DNA from: Phoronis ovalis
Lineage: Eukaryota; Phoronida; Phoronidae
Direction of reading: 5' to 3'
Length of the DNA stretch: 17,647 bases
Assembly: GCA_028565635.1 (NCBI GenBank)
Contig: JAOXYB010020115.1
Span: forward strand, 1 to 17,647
The position numbers were made by a program, and so were the translations under genes. Shown here piece by piece: positions 1 to 17,647 of this stretch. Below the pieces are notes generated by a model. The model saw nothing but the letters and a program-made list of their open reading frames with translations. It was not told the DNA's origin and did not search any database. Position 1 is the stretch's first letter, and every line of letters begins with the position of its first letter.

Positions 1-95
1 CTAGGATTTTTTTCCCCAGAAATTTCGTGACCGTGTTCCAGAAAACGGCGGAAATCCCCATGTATCCGCGCCTGGTAGGTAATACGGTAAATAAA
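1..95. other. CpG-rich block at window edge, probable repeat fragment
   Basis: About seven CpG dinucleotides fall in these 95 bases, against a very CpG-poor background, and base composition is far richer in G+C than the neighbouring intron. One plus-strand frame stays open from base 3 to 191 but has no start, no splice support and no recognised protein. A fragment of a dispersed repeat is the likeliest reading. Confidence 0.35.
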
Positions 96-207
96 ACAGT
101 GAATAATACCCGTATCTCGTTAGGTGTTCAGCTGAAATTGCAATCGTCTTTTAAACAGCTGGCAATATTAGCTTCATTCAAGACAATATAAGGGTATTAT
201 TCACTGT
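96..207. repeat. Short element with 16-bp inverted terminal repeats
   Basis: ACAGTGAATAATACCC at 96-111 is the exact reverse complement of GGGTATTATTCACTGT at 192-207. The termini read CAGTG...CACTG, compatible with the ends of some hAT-type DNA elements, but no matching target-site duplication is visible on the flanks. The interior is about 80 bp and non-coding. It adjoins a CpG-rich block at 1-95 that may belong to the same repeat. Confidence 0.55.
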
Positions 208-1748
208 AGCTCCTGGAAATATTTGCTATATAACGCACCTTTTTACATTTTAAACTTACTAAAGCAAGTCTGGAAGTTGTTACACATATTTCACTTAGTT
301 GGGAGCTAATTTTGATTTCTTGAGAGAATTTATTAGCTAAATTATTGTGCGACACTTAATTTGGGTACTAGTCGTAAGAAATAAAATAAAAATCAGAACA
401 GTTTTTAGTCCTTGAGTACATAATTGAGTTTATTTTTGAAAAGTATAAGTTTCTTTATTGTTGAAATAGAGACAAAAAAATGATTTAACAGTGTTCTGTT
501 TATTTTGTGCAACCCAGTACACCAGGTGTCAGGTTATTTACAAGAGAACTAGCTTAACCTGTTTCAGGATGTGTTCACTCACTGTATGTAATCTATTAAA
601 AAAGTTAATGTAAACTGTACATAAGAAATTTACTTAAAGATAAATGAATGGATTGAAAAAAATATCCCTTTTAGTATTTATTAGGTAAAAATCCCACTTT
701 TCTGAGTATTAATTAAAAATCATTTTGAAATTTTATGTAGAGCTAATTAATGCTATTGCACAAGACTTAGAAAGACAGATGTATTCTCTCATCTTAAAAA
801 GTAGCAAGCAATCAATCAGCAATTTAAGTATACTAAAATATTTGAATATCAATTTAATAAAAATTCAATTACCAGTGTTTTGTCGCACTTATCCATTTAT
901 CATCTGTTTACCCAGGAAATGATCTACAATAGTTTTTGTTATGGCTTAATTTTGTCGGAAAGTTCACAGATTTTGCCTGGAGCAAATTAAAATTTGTGCC
1001 ATTGGTAGGATATTGTGCACTTACTATAAACAAGAGTCCACTGTTTTGCTTTATTTAGCTCATGTTATATCCCTAAGCTTATTTAAACAACTATTATTTA
1101 CTTGGTTTTATCCTATTTACACACAAATTAGCAAGGAAACAGTTTTATAGGGAATAATGGATCATTTTATGCTGGGACAATGAATGTGTTTCCATACAAA
1201 TTAACAAGAAACTAAAAAATGTTTGTATTAGCTATTCCTTAGGCGTTGTCAGCAAATTAGAACAGCTACATGCGAGAAGTCTGTCACACCAAGAAGAAAA
1301 ATCTGCATAAGTATTTAACTAATTTATTTGAGAAACTGAAAACCACTTCTCAGTCGTTATGTTCTCTCATTATTTTATAATTTAGATATTAATTTCTTTT
1401 TTATTTTAAGATAAGATTAACACAATATTTCTTATATGTAAACTCCATTAGCAAGGGCAACTAAGATTTTATTATGCAAGTACCGCAAATACCCCAGACA
1501 GAAACTTTTTCCCAATTAGCCAAAAGATCAAAATTCATGTCCATCTTCAGTTGTATCAGGCATTAATTTGATATTTCTTCTTGTAAAGGGCAGAGAGACC
1601 AATGTACTAAAATCTAACAAGATACGAGCTTTAAATTACCTCGATTAAAATACCAAGTCATTGAATATTATGAGCTGAATTCAACATTTGTTAAATATCT
1701 TTTTTTACGGGAAAGATTCTGCTTTGATGTTGCTATGAGTTTACTTAC
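208..1748 (-). other. ACAP intron downstream of exon w11, no exon recognised
   Basis: AT-rich intron. The ankyrin-repeat exons expected next in ACAP were looked for on the minus strand and none was recognised; they are presumably beyond the left edge. A 65-codon plus-strand open frame at 725-922 is compositionally like random AT-rich DNA. Confidence 0.6.
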
Positions 1749-17446
<15,698 letters not shown>

Positions 17447-17647
17447 CTAGAAATAGAGATGCAAAGCACTTACATGTTTGCAAGTTTTCACATTAAGAAT
17501 GAGAACACCATGCCAGAATGTTTACTGTAACTGGTATGGATTCTACTTGACTGACTTCTGATTACCAGCTAATTACAGCTCTATTCATAATAGTCCCATT
17601 ACCAGTGATTACACTTCCAGATAAAATCACACTCAATTAGCCTTCCC
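17447..17647 (-). other. ACAP intron upstream of exon w1, right edge
   Basis: This holds the acceptor (tctatttctag) of exon w1 and upstream intron. No earlier BAR exon is recognised before the window ends. Two similar motifs, attaccag..attaca, occur at 17561-17576 and 17598-17612, 37 bases apart. Confidence 0.6.

Noticed and set aside
3-191. 63-codon plus-strand open frame at the window edge
   Set aside because: No start, splice signal or recognisable protein; it overlaps the inverted-repeat element and is better explained as repeat sequence.
725-922. 65-codon plus-strand open frame
   Set aside because: Lys/Ile/Leu/Asn-rich composition typical of random AT-rich intron; no domain, signal or splice support.

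Overview
This is animal nuclear DNA: AT-rich, low in CpG, and made of short protein-coding exons separated by introns with GT...AG ends. There are no prokaryotic operon, Shine-Dalgarno or replicon features, and no rRNA, tRNA or CRISPR array. The encoded proteins are metazoan families. They are clearly diverged from vertebrate sequences, so an invertebrate (marine, possibly cnidarian-like) is my guess; the phylum cannot be fixed from this window.

The backbone is one minus-strand gene that crosses almost the whole window (exons from 17446 down to 1749). It is an ACAP-family ArfGAP (ArfGAP with coiled-coil/BAR, ankyrin repeats and PH domain). Eleven consecutive coding exons were reconstructed from splice sites and reading phase. 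They join without a phase conflict into about 454 codons: the C-terminal half of the BAR domain (16199-17446), the PH domain (8745-10095), a Ser-rich linker (4998-5116), and the ArfGAP zinc-finger domain running into a basic linker (1749-2934). The 5' exons (start of BAR) lie beyond the right edge. The ankyrin-repeat exons and the stop lie beyond the left edge.

Inside the 6.1-kb ACAP intron between BAR and PH, on the opposite strand, sits a complete gene (13107-14873, plus) with an uninterrupted coding region. It encodes a 588-residue secreted leucine-rich-repeat protein: signal peptide, cysteine LRR N-cap, about 18 repeats, C-terminal cap and a short acidic tail. A strong splice acceptor 80 bases before its ATG suggests a spliced 5' leader, and a double AATAAA about 850 bases after its stop is a plausible 3' end. 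Nothing in the sequence links the two gene functions: ACAP proteins act on Arf6 membranes in the cytosol, while the LRR protein is predicted to be exported.

The rest is intron. It contains several fold-back or repeat structures: a short inverted repeat beside a CpG-rich block at the left edge, three 33-bp units near 7.9 kb, a CTAG-rich degenerate fold-back near 9.5 kb, and a 73-nt hairpin near 15.85 kb. It also holds a well-formed but frame-disrupting candidate cassette exon at 6264-6309. I saw no convincing novel multi-gene system. The most notable items are the nested LRR gene, the hairpin, the candidate poison exon and a GC-AG intron.
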